Both the position numbers and the translations under genes were made by a program. A stretch of 8,575 bases of DNA from Saprospiraceae bacterium (GTDB lineage Bacteria > Bacteroidota > Bacteroidia > Chitinophagales > Saprospiraceae): the NCBI GenBank assembly GCA_014379065.1, contig JACMMM010000694.1, forward strand, positions 1 to 8,575. The letters run 5' to 3'. How positions within the stretch are numbered: the stretch's first letter is position 1; every line of letters starts with the position of its first letter. The notes below the pieces were generated by a model. That model made no database searches. It was not told where the DNA came from and saw nothing but the letters and a program-made list of their open reading frames with translations. Below are positions 1 through 6,961 of this stretch, piece after piece.

Positions 1-665
1 ACTTTGCCGGGGCCGCGCAGTACGGCGAAGAACAAGCCCTCGCCGCCAAAAACCATGTTTCGGATACCCTTTACAAATTGGATATCGTAATTAACTTGCT
101 GTGTGAAGGCAACGATACAACCCGTGTCCACCCGCAAAGTTTCCCCTGCACGTAGTTCGCGCTCCAAGATATAACCTCCTGCGTGAACGAATGCAAAACC
201 ATCGCCTTCAAGTTTTTGCATGATGAAGCCTTCGCCACCAAAAAGGCCCGTGCCCAGTTTGCGTTGGAATTCGATGCCAATTTGTACGCCTTTTGCAGCA
301 CAAAGAAAGGCATCTTTTTGGCACACGACTTTTCCGCCAAGCGCTTGCAGATCAAGTGCGACGATCTTGCCCGCATACGGCGCAGCAAATGTGACGCGCT
401 GCTTTTCTCCGCCGTGGTTGGTGTAAGTGGTCATGAACAAGCTTTCGCCTGTGAGTACACGTTTGCCTGCGGTCATCAGTTTGCCAAAAAAACTATCGGT
501 GCGGTCGCTGGCATCGCCAAATACGGTGGCCATCTCGATCATGTTGTCCATAAACATAAAACTGCCCGCTTCTGCGATCACGGTTTCTTGCGGATCGAGT
601 TCTACCTCCAGGCATTGCATTTCTTCACCGTGGATCTTGTAGTCAATTTCGTGGTTGCTGCGCAT
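1..665 (-). CDS. AIM24 / TIGR00266 family protein, C-terminus cut off by window edge
   Basis: The minus-strand frame is open for 221 codons from an ATG at 665 to the window edge, so the 3' end is missing. The protein begins MRSNHEIDYKIHGEEMQCLE. Residues 25-39 (PQETVIAEAGSFMFM) match the N-terminal signature of the TIGR00266/AIM24 family, and the glycine-rich GLFGGEGF stretch (about 142-149) and GGEGLFFAVLRGPGK (207-221) are also typical. These proteins fold into beta-rich, pseudo-symmetric repeats. Their bacterial function is not established; the mitochondrial relative Aim24 affects inner-membrane organisation. I see no signal peptide or membrane segment, so it is probably cytoplasmic. By family length, roughly 30-50 residues are missing. 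The leader has no Shine-Dalgarno sequence, and an inverted repeat lies 16 bases upstream of the start. Family assignment is confident; function is not. Confidence 0.85.
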   Translation of the reverse strand, partial: MRSNHEIDYKIHGEEMQCLEVELDPQETVIAEAGSFMFMDNMIEMATVFGDASDRTDSFFGKLMTAGKRVLTGESLFMTTYTNHGGEKQRVTFAAPYAGKIVALDLQALGGKVVCQKDAFLCAAKGVQIGIEFQRKLGTGLFGGEGFIMQKLEGDGFAFVHAGGYILERELRAGETLRVDTGCIVAFTQQVNYDIQFVKGIRNMVFGGEGLFFAVLRGPGK

Positions 666-680
666 TATTGATTTGAAGTT

Positions 681-746
681 GCCACTAATTACACGAATTA
701 GCACAAATTGGGATATTCATTAGTGAAAATTAGTGCAATTAGTGGC
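681..746. repeat. Imperfect inverted repeat of ATTAGTG-type words
   Basis: The arms 681-704 and 723-746 are each 24 nt and match at 20 positions when one is reverse-complemented, with an 18-nt loop. Both arms are built from the word CACTAATT/AATTAGTG. It lies just upstream of the AIM24-family start, so it would sit in that gene's leader or promoter region. I recall similar AATTAGTG palindromes between genes in other Bacteroidota, but I cannot check that here. Confidence 0.8.
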
Positions 747-937
747 TGTTTAGTTAATACTAATTCTCTTAAAAATTGAATCGCGAGCAAAAGTGGAGAT
801 TTGCTACTATGGCGATGTTGTGTTTCCCGACGAGCGGTCTCTTTTTCTCGCTGAAACAAGCTAATTGGTAACAAAATCTAAACGGCCTTGGATGGTTGCA
901 GTATCCCAATATCCTAATTTCCTAATATCTCAACCTC
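747..937. other. Intergenic stretch with a word array next to the barrel stop codon
   Basis: No gene is supported here. The part nearest the barrel-gene stop (about 901-937) repeats the words CCTAATATC, CCTAATTTCC and CTCAACC, like one arm of the hairpins found in other gaps, but no matching opposite arm is visible. The middle part (about 790-890) is ordinary sequence and should contain the promoter of the AIM24-family gene. I found no exact TAnnTTTG box; the closest is TAGATTTTG on the minus strand near 864-872, with a spacer one base too long. Confidence 0.5.
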
Positions 938-1783
938 TCAATCCCACTTGAAATAAACCCCCAAACTAAGCCCAGGACTCTTGGGTACGTTTTGTGCCCA
1001 TGCGGCACCTGCCCCCGAAAGATTGAGGCCCACAAAGCGGTTGATCTGCCAAAGGGCTTTGACGCCGACAGAAACCCAGCCCTGATTGTTGACGTAAAGT
1101 CCTGTGAGCTCGTCAATAGGGGGAAGTTTGCGTGATCCGTTTTCCAAGGGAAATACGGTTTCGGAAAAGCCAATGAGCCAAACTTTCCCCAAATGCAACC
1201 CCATTTCCCCACCAAAATTCAAGAAATGGCTGTAATGATTGCTTCGATAACCATATCCTCCATAGAAAAAGCAATATAATTGACCAAAACCCATTCCGGC
1301 ATTGACCATTGGCAACACCGTGAAGGCATTATAGCCAGTGCGCAAACCGGGTGACTTGTAGTCGGCAATTGCTGGAAATCCAACACGGAGGGTACCGGCT
1401 AAAGCCAATTTGCGCTGAAAAAATTGATGTCGAAGGGCAAGCGTAGTATTTCCAAAACCGGCAATACTGACATCGCCTTTATTTCCAAACATGAAAGGGG
1501 AGTCCGGATTGAATGCGCCTCGCTTATTGATCGCAAAAGGGATCGCTGCGATCAAGGTTGTTTTTTTGCTCAGACCATATTCCCCATACAATTGAATATT
1601 GTGTTCGGATACTTCGCGGTCAAGCACAATGTCTTTGCCCTCAGGCCCAAACAAGGTCGTGTAAGTGGGGATAAAATTCCAGGCCGCTTGTACAAAAAAA
1701 CCAGCCTTGCTGCGCGGCCAGGGGCTTTGCGCAGCAAGGCTGAAGGAAACAAATACCAATCCGAAAAGAAATGGCTTTTTCAA
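938..1783 (-). CDS. Outer-membrane beta-barrel protein with signal peptide, TTG start
   Basis: The 281-residue product begins MKKPFLFGLVFVSFSLAAQ, a clear Sec signal peptide with likely cleavage near residues 18-19. The rest alternates short amphipathic, aromatic- and glycine-rich strands with polar turns (for example FGNTTLALRHQFF and LALAGTLRVGFPA) and ends in a strand, LSLGVYFKWD. This is the pattern of an outer-membrane barrel similar to putative transporter or porin-like proteins. The substrate is unknown and no plug, TonB box or enzyme motif is visible. The start is TTG at 1783-1781. No ATG lies between it and the upstream in-frame stop, and the TTG places the signal peptide exactly at the N-terminus. 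It is one base downstream of the osmC stop, so the two are probably cotranscribed and translationally coupled. Barrel and secretion are confident; role unknown. Confidence 0.8.
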   Translation of the reverse strand: MKKPFLFGLVFVSFSLAAQSPWPRSKAGFFVQAAWNFIPTYTTLFGPEGKDIVLDREVSEHNIQLYGEYGLSKKTTLIAAIPFAINKRGAFNPDSPFMFGNKGDVSIAGFGNTTLALRHQFFQRKLALAGTLRVGFPAIADYKSPGLRTGYNAFTVLPMVNAGMGFGQLYCFFYGGYGYRSNHYSHFLNFGGEMGLHLGKVWLIGFSETVFPLENGSRKLPPIDELTGLYVNNQGWVSVGVKALWQINRFVGLNLSGAGAAWAQNVPKSPGLSLGVYFKWD

Positions 1784-1784
1784 C

Positions 1785-2228
1785 TTAAAGCAGTTTTGCT
1801 TCGAGCGTAATCGGAACCGCTGAAAGGGCTTTGCTTACTGGGCAGCCAGCTTTCGCCGCAGTGGCCAGTTCCTGGAATTTGTCTGCGCTGATGTTCGGCA
1901 CCTCGCCTTCGAGTTGGAGGGTGATTTTCTCAAAGCCCCAACCGCTATCACCCTTTTCCATGTCAATGGTAGCGGAGCAGCGAAGTTCCGTGGGCGGGAA
2001 TCCAGCACCTGAAAGTTGGAAACTGAGGGCCATGATGTAGCAGCCAGCATGAGCGGCTGCAATGAGCTCTTCAGGATTGGTGCCCGCTTTGCCATCTTCA
2101 TTGTTGAATCGTTTGGCGGCGGAGTAAGGAGTGGCGTTGAGTACACCGGATGGACCCGTGAGGGAGCCGGAGCCATCGGCCCCTGTGCCGCGCCATGCGG
2201 CGGATGCTGTGCGTTTGAAATGAGCCAT
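1785..2228 (-). CDS. osmC: OsmC family peroxiredoxin (organic hydroperoxide detoxification)
   Basis: The 147-residue product has the full OsmC/Ohr layout. The N-terminal part is MAHFKRTASAAWRGTGADGSG; NPEELIAAAHAGCYIMALS (51-69) carries the peroxidatic cysteine C63; AKAGCPVSKAL (125-135) carries the resolving cysteine C129. R40 and E53 are candidates for the conserved arginine and glutamate that support catalysis. In this family the enzyme reduces organic hydroperoxides in the cytoplasm through the two cysteines. SPYSAAKRF-like sequence and length fit the OsmC subgroup better than Ohr, although the exact subgroup would need a tree. It starts at ATG 2228 with no Shine-Dalgarno sequence. It ends one base before the TTG start of the barrel gene, suggesting a two-gene transcript. 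The stem-loop at 2284-2360 lies upstream, between this gene and the DUF2723 gene. Confidence 0.93.
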   Translation of the reverse strand: MAHFKRTASAAWRGTGADGSGSLTGPSGVLNATPYSAAKRFNNEDGKAGTNPEELIAAAHAGCYIMALSFQLSGAGFPPTELRCSATIDMEKGDSGWGFEKITLQLEGEVPNISADKFQELATAAKAGCPVSKALSAVPITLEAKLL

Positions 2229-2283
2229 GAATGAATGTTGAGCGTTGATAGTATAGGGTTGAGAACGTTGAGAGGCTTAGAAG

Positions 2284-2360
2284 GTTTAGGGTTTAGAAGG
2301 TTTAGGATGTTGAAATTTTGCACTCAACACCCTAAACCCTAAACCTTCTAAACCCTAAAC
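2284..2360. repeat. Intergenic hairpin of TTTAGGG/TTTAGAAGG words
   Basis: Arms 2284-2306 and 2338-2360 form a perfect 23-bp outer stem. The inner part continues imperfectly: the right arm carries one extra 7-nt TTTAGGG unit before both sides share TGTTGA. The apex contains TTTGCACTC at 2317-2325, a 9-mer also present in the hairpin at 5486-5586. The outer end is 2 bases from the stop codon of the DUF2723 gene, so in RNA it would form directly after translation ends. It could act as a terminator or 3'-end stabiliser, but there is no U-run typical of an intrinsic terminator. The left arm is preceded by further related words (2252-2283). Confidence 0.85.
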
Positions 2361-2362
2361 TA

Positions 2363-5300
2363 TTAATTGGGTAGCCCCTGCGGCCCGCCTTTCGGTTGCA
2401 TGTTTGGCAAGTATGGCTGGAACTTGGTTTCGAGCTCTTTGAATAGTGCGTCGTCTTCTATGCCCGCAGCCATTTTCATGAGGTTTTGCACCGTTGAAAC
2501 GGTATAGTCGTAGTCCTGCTTGTAGCCTTTTTTGAAGTCCGAATCTAAGGAATCATAGAAGCGGAACTGCTGTTCCATTTGAGCTGCTATATCCCGGATT
2601 TTGGCTGCAGCTTTTACCTTTTCACCACTTAGGGAATAAATGTCGGTCATAAATGCAGTGAACTGGTCGTATGGGAAGTTCATCAGTGGGAACACCTCGA
2701 AGTATTTGTCTACGAGTGCAATTGCCTTGTCTTTTTTGCCTTCTACTACCAATTGGCGTGCAAGTCGGATGATACTCACGCGCATGGTCTGGAGACTTGG
2801 CATATACGAGCGATCTACGAAAGAACGCTCCTTGTCAAAATTGCCCCATTTCCATTTGTCCATGATGTTCTGGTACATCTTGTCGCTGCTCACGCCTCCT
2901 GAGCCGATGATGCCATAAGCGTCCATTGAGCTTTTGACCTTTTTGGGCACAATTTGGAGACCGAGCCCTTCCAGTTGGAGGTAATCTTCGAGGCCGAGGA
3001 GCTTGTCCTCACGACAGGTCACAGCCCAGTAAATAGGGCGTTTGCCGATGTTGGAGGCTATTATGTCGAGCATGGCCAGCTCGTCTTTGATGATATACTT
3101 TTTGTCTTTGCCAATGTCAATGTGCAAGGTGTCTACCAGGGTAGTATCCGTAGCAGATACGATCTTGTTGTCAATGAACCACTGTTTATTGACGGGGATA
3201 GACATTTTGCGCGTGGGCAGGTAGGTGTCGAATGCGCGCCCACCCCCGGATTCTTGTTTGTGGTCTTCAGCGAGGAATTTCAGCACTTGGTGGATTTCCA
3301 TTTCTTTTTCGCCACGCGGTGCAAAGAAGGGGGTTTGAACCCGTTTGAACCCGCGCAACTGTTCGCGGGGAATGCTCATCTCGATGGCAGGAGATTGGTT
3401 CACCGTCCGGCGGAGTTGGTCAATATACCAATCCACCGCGATAAGAGAAAGGTTTACTACCCTAACATCGGTACGTATGCCCTCCACCTCCTGGCAGTAC
3501 CAGAGCGGGTAGGTATCATTGTCGCCATAAGTGAAAATAATGGCGTTGGGGTCACAAGAATAGAGGAAATTGCTGGCATAGTCGCGGCTTGCAAAGTGGT
3601 GGGCGCGGCTGTGGTCGTCCCAGTTTTGGGTCACCATAAGCAAGGGCGCAGATAGGGCAAGCAAGGTAGCCACAGGAGCGGCCATGCCTTTCAGGCTTTT
3701 GTTGAGCATATCCCACAGCGCTACAACGCTCAGTCCAATCCAGATACAGAAAGTAAAAAACGAACCTGCGAGCACATAGTCGCGCTCACGTGGCTCATTG
3801 GGTGGCTGATTGGAATATACGATAATACCGATACCTGTGATGATAAACAAGGCCATGATGGCGGCAAAATCGCGGGGACGTTTGCGGAAATGAAAAAACA
3901 TCCCCAGAAGGCCGAGCAAGAATGGGATCATATAATACTTGTTCCTGCCTTGATTGTTCTTTTGAAAATCGGGCAAAGCCTCTTGGTTTCCGATGCGGCC
4001 TGCATCAATAGCATTGAAGCCGGTAATCCAGTTGCCCGCAGTCGGGTCCCAGGAATAATAGCCTTGATCGCCGTTTTGGCGACCTGAGAAATTCCACATA
4101 AAATAGCGCCAATACATCCACCCCAATTGGTATTTCCAGAAAAACTCAACGTTGTCGCCAAGCGAGGGTTCGCCATTTGGCTTGCCAATCCAGCGGCGAT
4201 ATAGCGCAGGACGGCCCTGCGAGTAGTCGCCCATACGTGGAAACAGCGTCTCGTCGCCCGAAGAGTATTCGTAGTCCACTTTTTCGTCTACGACAGCATA
4301 CCGATTGCCTACTCGACCATAGCGTTCCTCCGATTTGATGCCCGTCGGCTGCGCATCAAAGTGCGGACCGCGGACGAGGGCGCGTTCTCCATATTGCTCG
4401 CGGTTGAGGTAGGGGAGCAGACGCATAGGGTCGGAAGGGTCGTTCATGTTGATCGGCGTATTGGCATTGGCCCTGACAATCACGGTACCATACGCGAAAT
4501 AGGCGATCACCACCACACCCATGGCCACTACCATGCGTTGCAAAAGGCCGTTGTTAGTGCGCTGTGCACGGCGGAGGCCATACCATAAAGCGCCGCTAAA
4601 AATCAACAAAACCGGGATAATGCCCGAATAGAAGGGCAAGCCAAAGCTATTAACCATCAATTTGTCAAAATAAGCCCATAGCGTTGGGATACCGGCAATG
4701 ATGATTTTTTGAATGGCTACGATAAATACAACCCCTACAAAAGCAGATACCAAAGTGCCCAACACAGTCGGCTTTTTTGACTTCTTGAAATAGTAAAACA
4801 TCGCCAGCGCTGGGAAGGTCAAGAGGCTCAACAAGTGAACTCCCATGGAAAGCGCTACAGAATAAAATGCGAAGACGAGCCAACGATCTGCTTGCGCATT
4901 GTCAGGCAAATTGTACCATTTTAGGGTAGCCCACAGCGTCATGGCCGTGAAAAAAGTTGACATGGCATACACCTCGCCTTCCACTGCCGAAAACCAAATG
5001 GAGGATGTAAATGCGGTGCAAAGCCCTGCCACCACGCCAGCACCTACTGCTGCAATGGCCTGTCCGCCAACGGGTTCTGTCTCGCGCCCCACGAGGATCA
5101 GACGCGCGAGGATGCTGGTGCTCCAGCATACAAACAACCCTGTGAAGGCCGTACAAACTGCGGACAACAAGTTTACAGAGTAGGCAATGTTGGCAGGGTC
5201 GCTCGAAAGCATACCGCCCACCCAGGCAAATAAGCGACCTACGAGCAAAAATATAGGCGCACCCGGCGGGTGAACGACTTGAAGTTTGTAGGCACCTGAA

Positions 5301-5422
5301 ATGAACTCACCGCAGTCCCATAGGCTGCCTGTTGGTTCAGCGGCGAGGCCAAGTACTATTGCGGCGATACCAAAAGTGATCCAGCCTGCGAGGTTGTTGA
5401 GCGATTTGAAGGAAAAATTCAT
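2363..5422 (-). CDS. DUF2723 / TMEM260-like multi-pass membrane protein, putative GT-C glycosyltransferase
   Basis: This 1019-residue protein has about a dozen hydrophobic segments in its first ~600 residues and a largely soluble C-terminal part (~600-1019). Residues 29-56 contain PTGSLWDCGEFISGAYKL and VVHPPGAP, the hallmark of DUF2723. Acidic residues D36/E39 after the first membrane segment sit where GT-C enzymes place catalytic acids. Other family-typical stretches are NMNDPSDPMRLLPYLNREQY (~326-345), YSNQPPNEPRERDY (~536-549) and YGDNDTYPLWY (~632-642). The eukaryotic relative TMEM260 is a protein O-mannosyltransferase, so periplasmic sugar transfer from a lipid-linked donor is a reasonable inference; the bacterial substrate is unknown. 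A helical, TPR-like stretch lies near the C-terminus. The start is ATG 5422. An open extension to a TTG at 5458 was not used because its 12 residues are not typical of the family. Confidence 0.93.
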   Translation of the reverse strand: MNFSFKSLNNLAGWITFGIAAIVLGLAAEPTGSLWDCGEFISGAYKLQVVHPPGAPIFLLVGRLFAWVGGMLSSDPANIAYSVNLLSAVCTAFTGLFVCWSTSILARLILVGRETEPVGGQAIAAVGAGVVAGLCTAFTSSIWFSAVEGEVYAMSTFFTAMTLWATLKWYNLPDNAQADRWLVFAFYSVALSMGVHLLSLLTFPALAMFYYFKKSKKPTVLGTLVSAFVGVVFIVAIQKIIIAGIPTLWAYFDKLMVNSFGLPFYSGIIPVLLIFSGALWYGLRRAQRTNNGLLQRMVVAMGVVVIAYFAYGTVIVRANANTPINMNDPSDPMRLLPYLNREQYGERALVRGPHFDAQPTGIKSEERYGRVGNRYAVVDEKVDYEYSSGDETLFPRMGDYSQGRPALYRRWIGKPNGEPSLGDNVEFFWKYQLGWMYWRYFMWNFSGRQNGDQGYYSWDPTAGNWITGFNAIDAGRIGNQEALPDFQKNNQGRNKYYMIPFLLGLLGMFFHFRKRPRDFAAIMALFIITGIGIIVYSNQPPNEPRERDYVLAGSFFTFCIWIGLSVVALWDMLNKSLKGMAAPVATLLALSAPLLMVTQNWDDHSRAHHFASRDYASNFLYSCDPNAIIFTYGDNDTYPLWYCQEVEGIRTDVRVVNLSLIAVDWYIDQLRRTVNQSPAIEMSIPREQLRGFKRVQTPFFAPRGEKEMEIHQVLKFLAEDHKQESGGGRAFDTYLPTRKMSIPVNKQWFIDNKIVSATDTTLVDTLHIDIGKDKKYIIKDELAMLDIIASNIGKRPIYWAVTCREDKLLGLEDYLQLEGLGLQIVPKKVKSSMDAYGIIGSGGVSSDKMYQNIMDKWKWGNFDKERSFVDRSYMPSLQTMRVSIIRLARQLVVEGKKDKAIALVDKYFEVFPLMNFPYDQFTAFMTDIYSLSGEKVKAAAKIRDIAAQMEQQFRFYDSLDSDFKKGYKQDYDYTVSTVQNLMKMAAGIEDDALFKELETKFQPYLPNMQPKGGPQGLPN

Positions 5423-5485
5423 GTTTTGGTTGTGTGTGAAAGCAAAGCCGTTTAGCAAATGAACCTATCTAAAGAGGTTTATAAG

Positions 5486-5586
5486 GGTTGATTAAGGTTT
5501 ATGAGGGTTGATAATTTGCACTCGAAAAGTGGCAAATTTTGACCTTTCGAGTGCAAATTATCAACCTTCATAAACCTTAATCAACC
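5486..5586. repeat. Long inverted repeat upstream of the DUF2723 gene
   Basis: Arms 5486-5529 and 5543-5586 are 44 nt each and match at 42 positions, separated by a 13-nt loop at 5530-5542. The outer halves are built of GGTTGATTAAGG / GGTTTATGAGGG words and the inner halves share AATTTGCACTCGAAA. It is 63 bases upstream of the DUF2723 start and about 100 bases downstream of the thioredoxin terminator, so it belongs to the leader side of DUF2723 rather than to the end of thioredoxin. Related single words continue towards the gene at 5473-5485. Confidence 0.9.
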
Positions 5587-5641
5587 AATCAACGTCCGAG
5601 ACGGCTATATGAGAACCGGCTGGTGGGTTGCAAAGACCGCG

Positions 5642-5649
5642 CAAAACTA
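5642..5649 (-). promoter_or_regulatory. Possible -7 box (TAGTTTTG) for the DUF2723 gene
   Basis: On the minus strand this reads TAGTTTTG, an exact match to the Bacteroidota -7 consensus TAnnTTTG, and it is followed by CG-rich sequence. It lies just after the thioredoxin terminator, a sensible place for the next promoter. No TTG is seen at the usual distance for the -33 element; the nearest is about 13 bases upstream, too close. An 8-mer with two free positions can occur by chance. Confidence 0.35.
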
Positions 5650-5681
5650 TAAAAGTCCGCTCAAGTGGGGGTTTTCTTTTG

Positions 5682-5726
5682 AAAAAACAAAACCCTCCCC
5701 ACCTGCGAACAGATGAAGAGGGTTTT
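5682..5726 (-). terminator. Intrinsic terminator of thioredoxin
   Basis: Arms 5689-5697 (AAAACCCTC) and 5718-5726 (GAGGGTTTT) form a perfect 9-bp stem. In the direction of thioredoxin transcription the stem is followed by GTTTTTT at 5688-5682, the U-run of a rho-independent terminator. A six-T run also follows the stem on the plus strand (5723-5728), so it could work in both directions. It starts about 28 bases after the thioredoxin stop codon. Confidence 0.75.
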
Positions 5727-5753
5727 TTCTAAGCCAATTAAAGGCTGATTCCC

Positions 5754-6071
5754 TTAAATATGCGCCTCAATCTTGTCTTGCAAGAATTTTTTGGTCTGTG
5801 CGCCCACTACTTTGTCTACCAGTTCGCCGTTTTTGAAAAACAGGAAAGTGGGAATGCCGCGCACGTTGTTTTCAGAGGGGACGATAGGATTTTCGTCCAC
5901 GTTGAGTTTGCCGACCACGGCTTTGCCCGCATATTCTTTAGAAAGTTCTTCAATCACCGGGGTCATCATGCGGCAGGGGCCGCACCATTCTGCCCAAAGG
6001 TCAATTACGGTGAGTTTATCGCTGTCGAGCACATCAGTTTTGAAGCTCGCGTCTGTGAATTCTTGTGCCAT
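5754..6071 (-). CDS. trxA: Thioredoxin
   Basis: The 105-residue product is a single thioredoxin domain of normal length. The active site WCGPC is at residues 29-33 (C30 and C33). The buried acid D24 precedes it, in VIDLWAEWCGPC, and the cis-proline is P74 in RGIPTF. The C-terminal FFKNGELVDKVVGAQ is also standard. There is no signal peptide, so it is a cytoplasmic disulfide reductase that passes electrons from thioredoxin reductase to substrates such as ribonucleotide reductase and peroxiredoxins. The start is ATG 6071 with an A-rich leader and no Shine-Dalgarno sequence. A -7 box upstream and a terminator downstream indicate a single-gene transcript. The gene symbol is functional naming; several trx paralogues may exist in the genome. 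Confidence 0.96.
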   Translation of the reverse strand: MAQEFTDASFKTDVLDSDKLTVIDLWAEWCGPCRMMTPVIEELSKEYAGKAVVGKLNVDENPIVPSENNVRGIPTFLFFKNGELVDKVVGAQTKKFLQDKIEAHI

Positions 6072-6139
6072 TTTTAAAAACTATTTTGTTGTGCAAATTT
6101 GAAATTCGGTGTTGTAACGCGAATTATTATAATTGGTTG

Positions 6140-6147
6140 CAAAGGTA
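6140..6147 (-). promoter_or_regulatory. Putative thioredoxin promoter, -7 box TACCTTTG
   Basis: The minus strand reads TACCTTTGCAACC, an exact match to the Bacteroidota -7 consensus TAnnTTTG followed by the common GCA. It is about 70 bases upstream of the thioredoxin ATG, giving an expected leader of some 60-65 nt. No clear TTG is visible at the -33 position. Confidence 0.5.
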
Positions 6148-6210
6148 AGGAGCTGTGGAAGGGTAGAGCGGGTTTTCTTTAAAAAATGTCCGCGCGAGAA
6201 CAACGTTAAA

Positions 6211-6262
6211 ATGACCTCAATAACCTCAATGACCTCAATGACGATTAATGACGATTAATGAC
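6211..6262. repeat. Tandem short-word array (ATGACCTCA and ATGACGATTA)
   Basis: Three 9-bp units of ATRACCTCA lie at 6211-6237, followed by two exact 10-bp units ATGACGATTA at 6238-6257 and a partial third. No opposite arm is present, so unlike other gaps this is a direct array without a hairpin. It is between the rhomboid and thioredoxin genes, upstream of the thioredoxin -7 box. Confidence 0.8.
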
Positions 6263-6271
6263 GAGAATGCC

Positions 6272-6300
6272 CCCTCCTTCGCCAAGGCTACGGCGGGTAA
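6272..6300. repeat. REP-like GC-rich palindrome after the rhomboid gene
   Basis: CTTCGCCAAGGCTACGGCGG contains the inverted pair CGCC (6280-6283) and GGCG (6292-6295). Read on the plus strand it would encode PSFAKATAGK, a peptide I recall as a frequent spurious translation of a dispersed repeat in environmental Bacteroidota and other genomes. It starts 17 bases past the rhomboid stop and could be a dispersed repeat, a weak terminator, or both. The assignment rests on recall of the word, not on copies inside this window. Confidence 0.45.
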
Positions 6301-6316
6301 AAATGACGCCCACTGT

Positions 6317-6961
6317 TCACATCCCCAATTCTGCAAACCACTCCTGCAACTGCCCTATAAACAGCGGCACAAGCCTAGGCTCAAAAAGGATGGGAAAGAA
6401 AAAGCCAAAGATCGCCCCGTAATAGTGTGCCGTATGGTCAATATTGTCTTGGCCACGCTTGGCCTCATAAGCGCTAAACCAAAGATAAAGTATACCGAAA
6501 ATGAAACCCGGGATGCCAATGGGGATGAAAAAGAGGTAGATCTTGATGGTAGGCAAAATCAAAATGGAAGCAAACAATACCGCAGCCACGGCCCCCGAAG
6601 CACCAATACTGGCAAACCCCGGCGACTCTTTATATTTAAAAAACGTGGCAGACGAAGCAGCGACAATCGCAACCAAATAGAACAACAGATAGAACATTCC
6701 GCCAAAGTCAGGGAACACCATGGTAAACCACATCTCTACGGTACGGCCAAAATAATACAGCGTTATCATGTTGAAAATCAGGTGCATGATGTCACCGTGC
6801 AAAAACCCGCTGGTAAGCCAGCGGTAGTATTCGCCGTCCCGCACTTCCTGGTACGGCCAGTGCTTCAACTTGTAGGTCCAGTAAGGGTTGTTGAAAGCCA
6901 TGAACGATATCAGGCAGGTGAATCCGATAATGATGTAATTGATTTCTATGATGTTGGTCAT
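6317..6961 (-). CDS. Rhomboid family intramembrane serine protease
   Basis: The 214-residue protein has six or so hydrophobic segments and the rhomboid catalytic pattern. HGDIMHLIFNM (55-65) supplies the H-x4-H-x3-N segment (H55, H60, N64) of the second core helix. IGASGAV (119-125) carries the GxSG nucleophile S122. IDHTAHYYGAIFG (174-186) carries the catalytic histidine H179, with AHYYG in place of the more common AHLGG. It would cleave membrane proteins within the bilayer; the substrate cannot be inferred. Length fits a basic six-helix bacterial rhomboid with no extra domain. The ATG at 6961 directly precedes the first hydrophobic segment. It lies 99 bases downstream of rlmH, with a word array between them, so cotranscription is possible but unproven. 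Confidence 0.93.
   Translation of the reverse strand: MTNIIEINYIIIGFTCLISFMAFNNPYWTYKLKHWPYQEVRDGEYYRWLTSGFLHGDIMHLIFNMITLYYFGRTVEMWFTMVFPDFGGMFYLLFYLVAIVAASSATFFKYKESPGFASIGASGAVAAVLFASILILPTIKIYLFFIPIGIPGFIFGILYLWFSAYEAKRGQDNIDHTAHYYGAIFGFFFPILFEPRLVPLFIGQLQEWFAELGM

Larger units (their letters stand above)
5423..5753. other. 331-bp gap between thioredoxin and the DUF2723 gene
   Basis: No gene is supported in this gap. Read in the direction of transcription it holds the thioredoxin terminator (about 5726-5682), a possible -7 box at 5649-5642, a plain stretch at about 5640-5590, the long inverted repeat at 5586-5486, and about 60 bases of leader before the DUF2723 start. If transcription starts near 5636, the DUF2723 mRNA would carry a leader of roughly 215 nt with the hairpin inside it. 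Confidence 0.6.

Noticed and set aside
183..671. 162-codon plus-strand open frame
   Set aside because: Antisense to the AIM24-family gene, whose protein matches its family throughout.
2954..3655. 233-codon plus-strand open frame
   Set aside because: Antisense to the conserved C-terminal part of the DUF2723 gene; a by-product of codon usage in that gene.
5423..5458. 12-residue N-terminal extension of the DUF2723 protein from a TTG
   Set aside because: The ATG at 5422 gives the usual N-terminus just before the first membrane segment, and the extension adds nothing recognisable.
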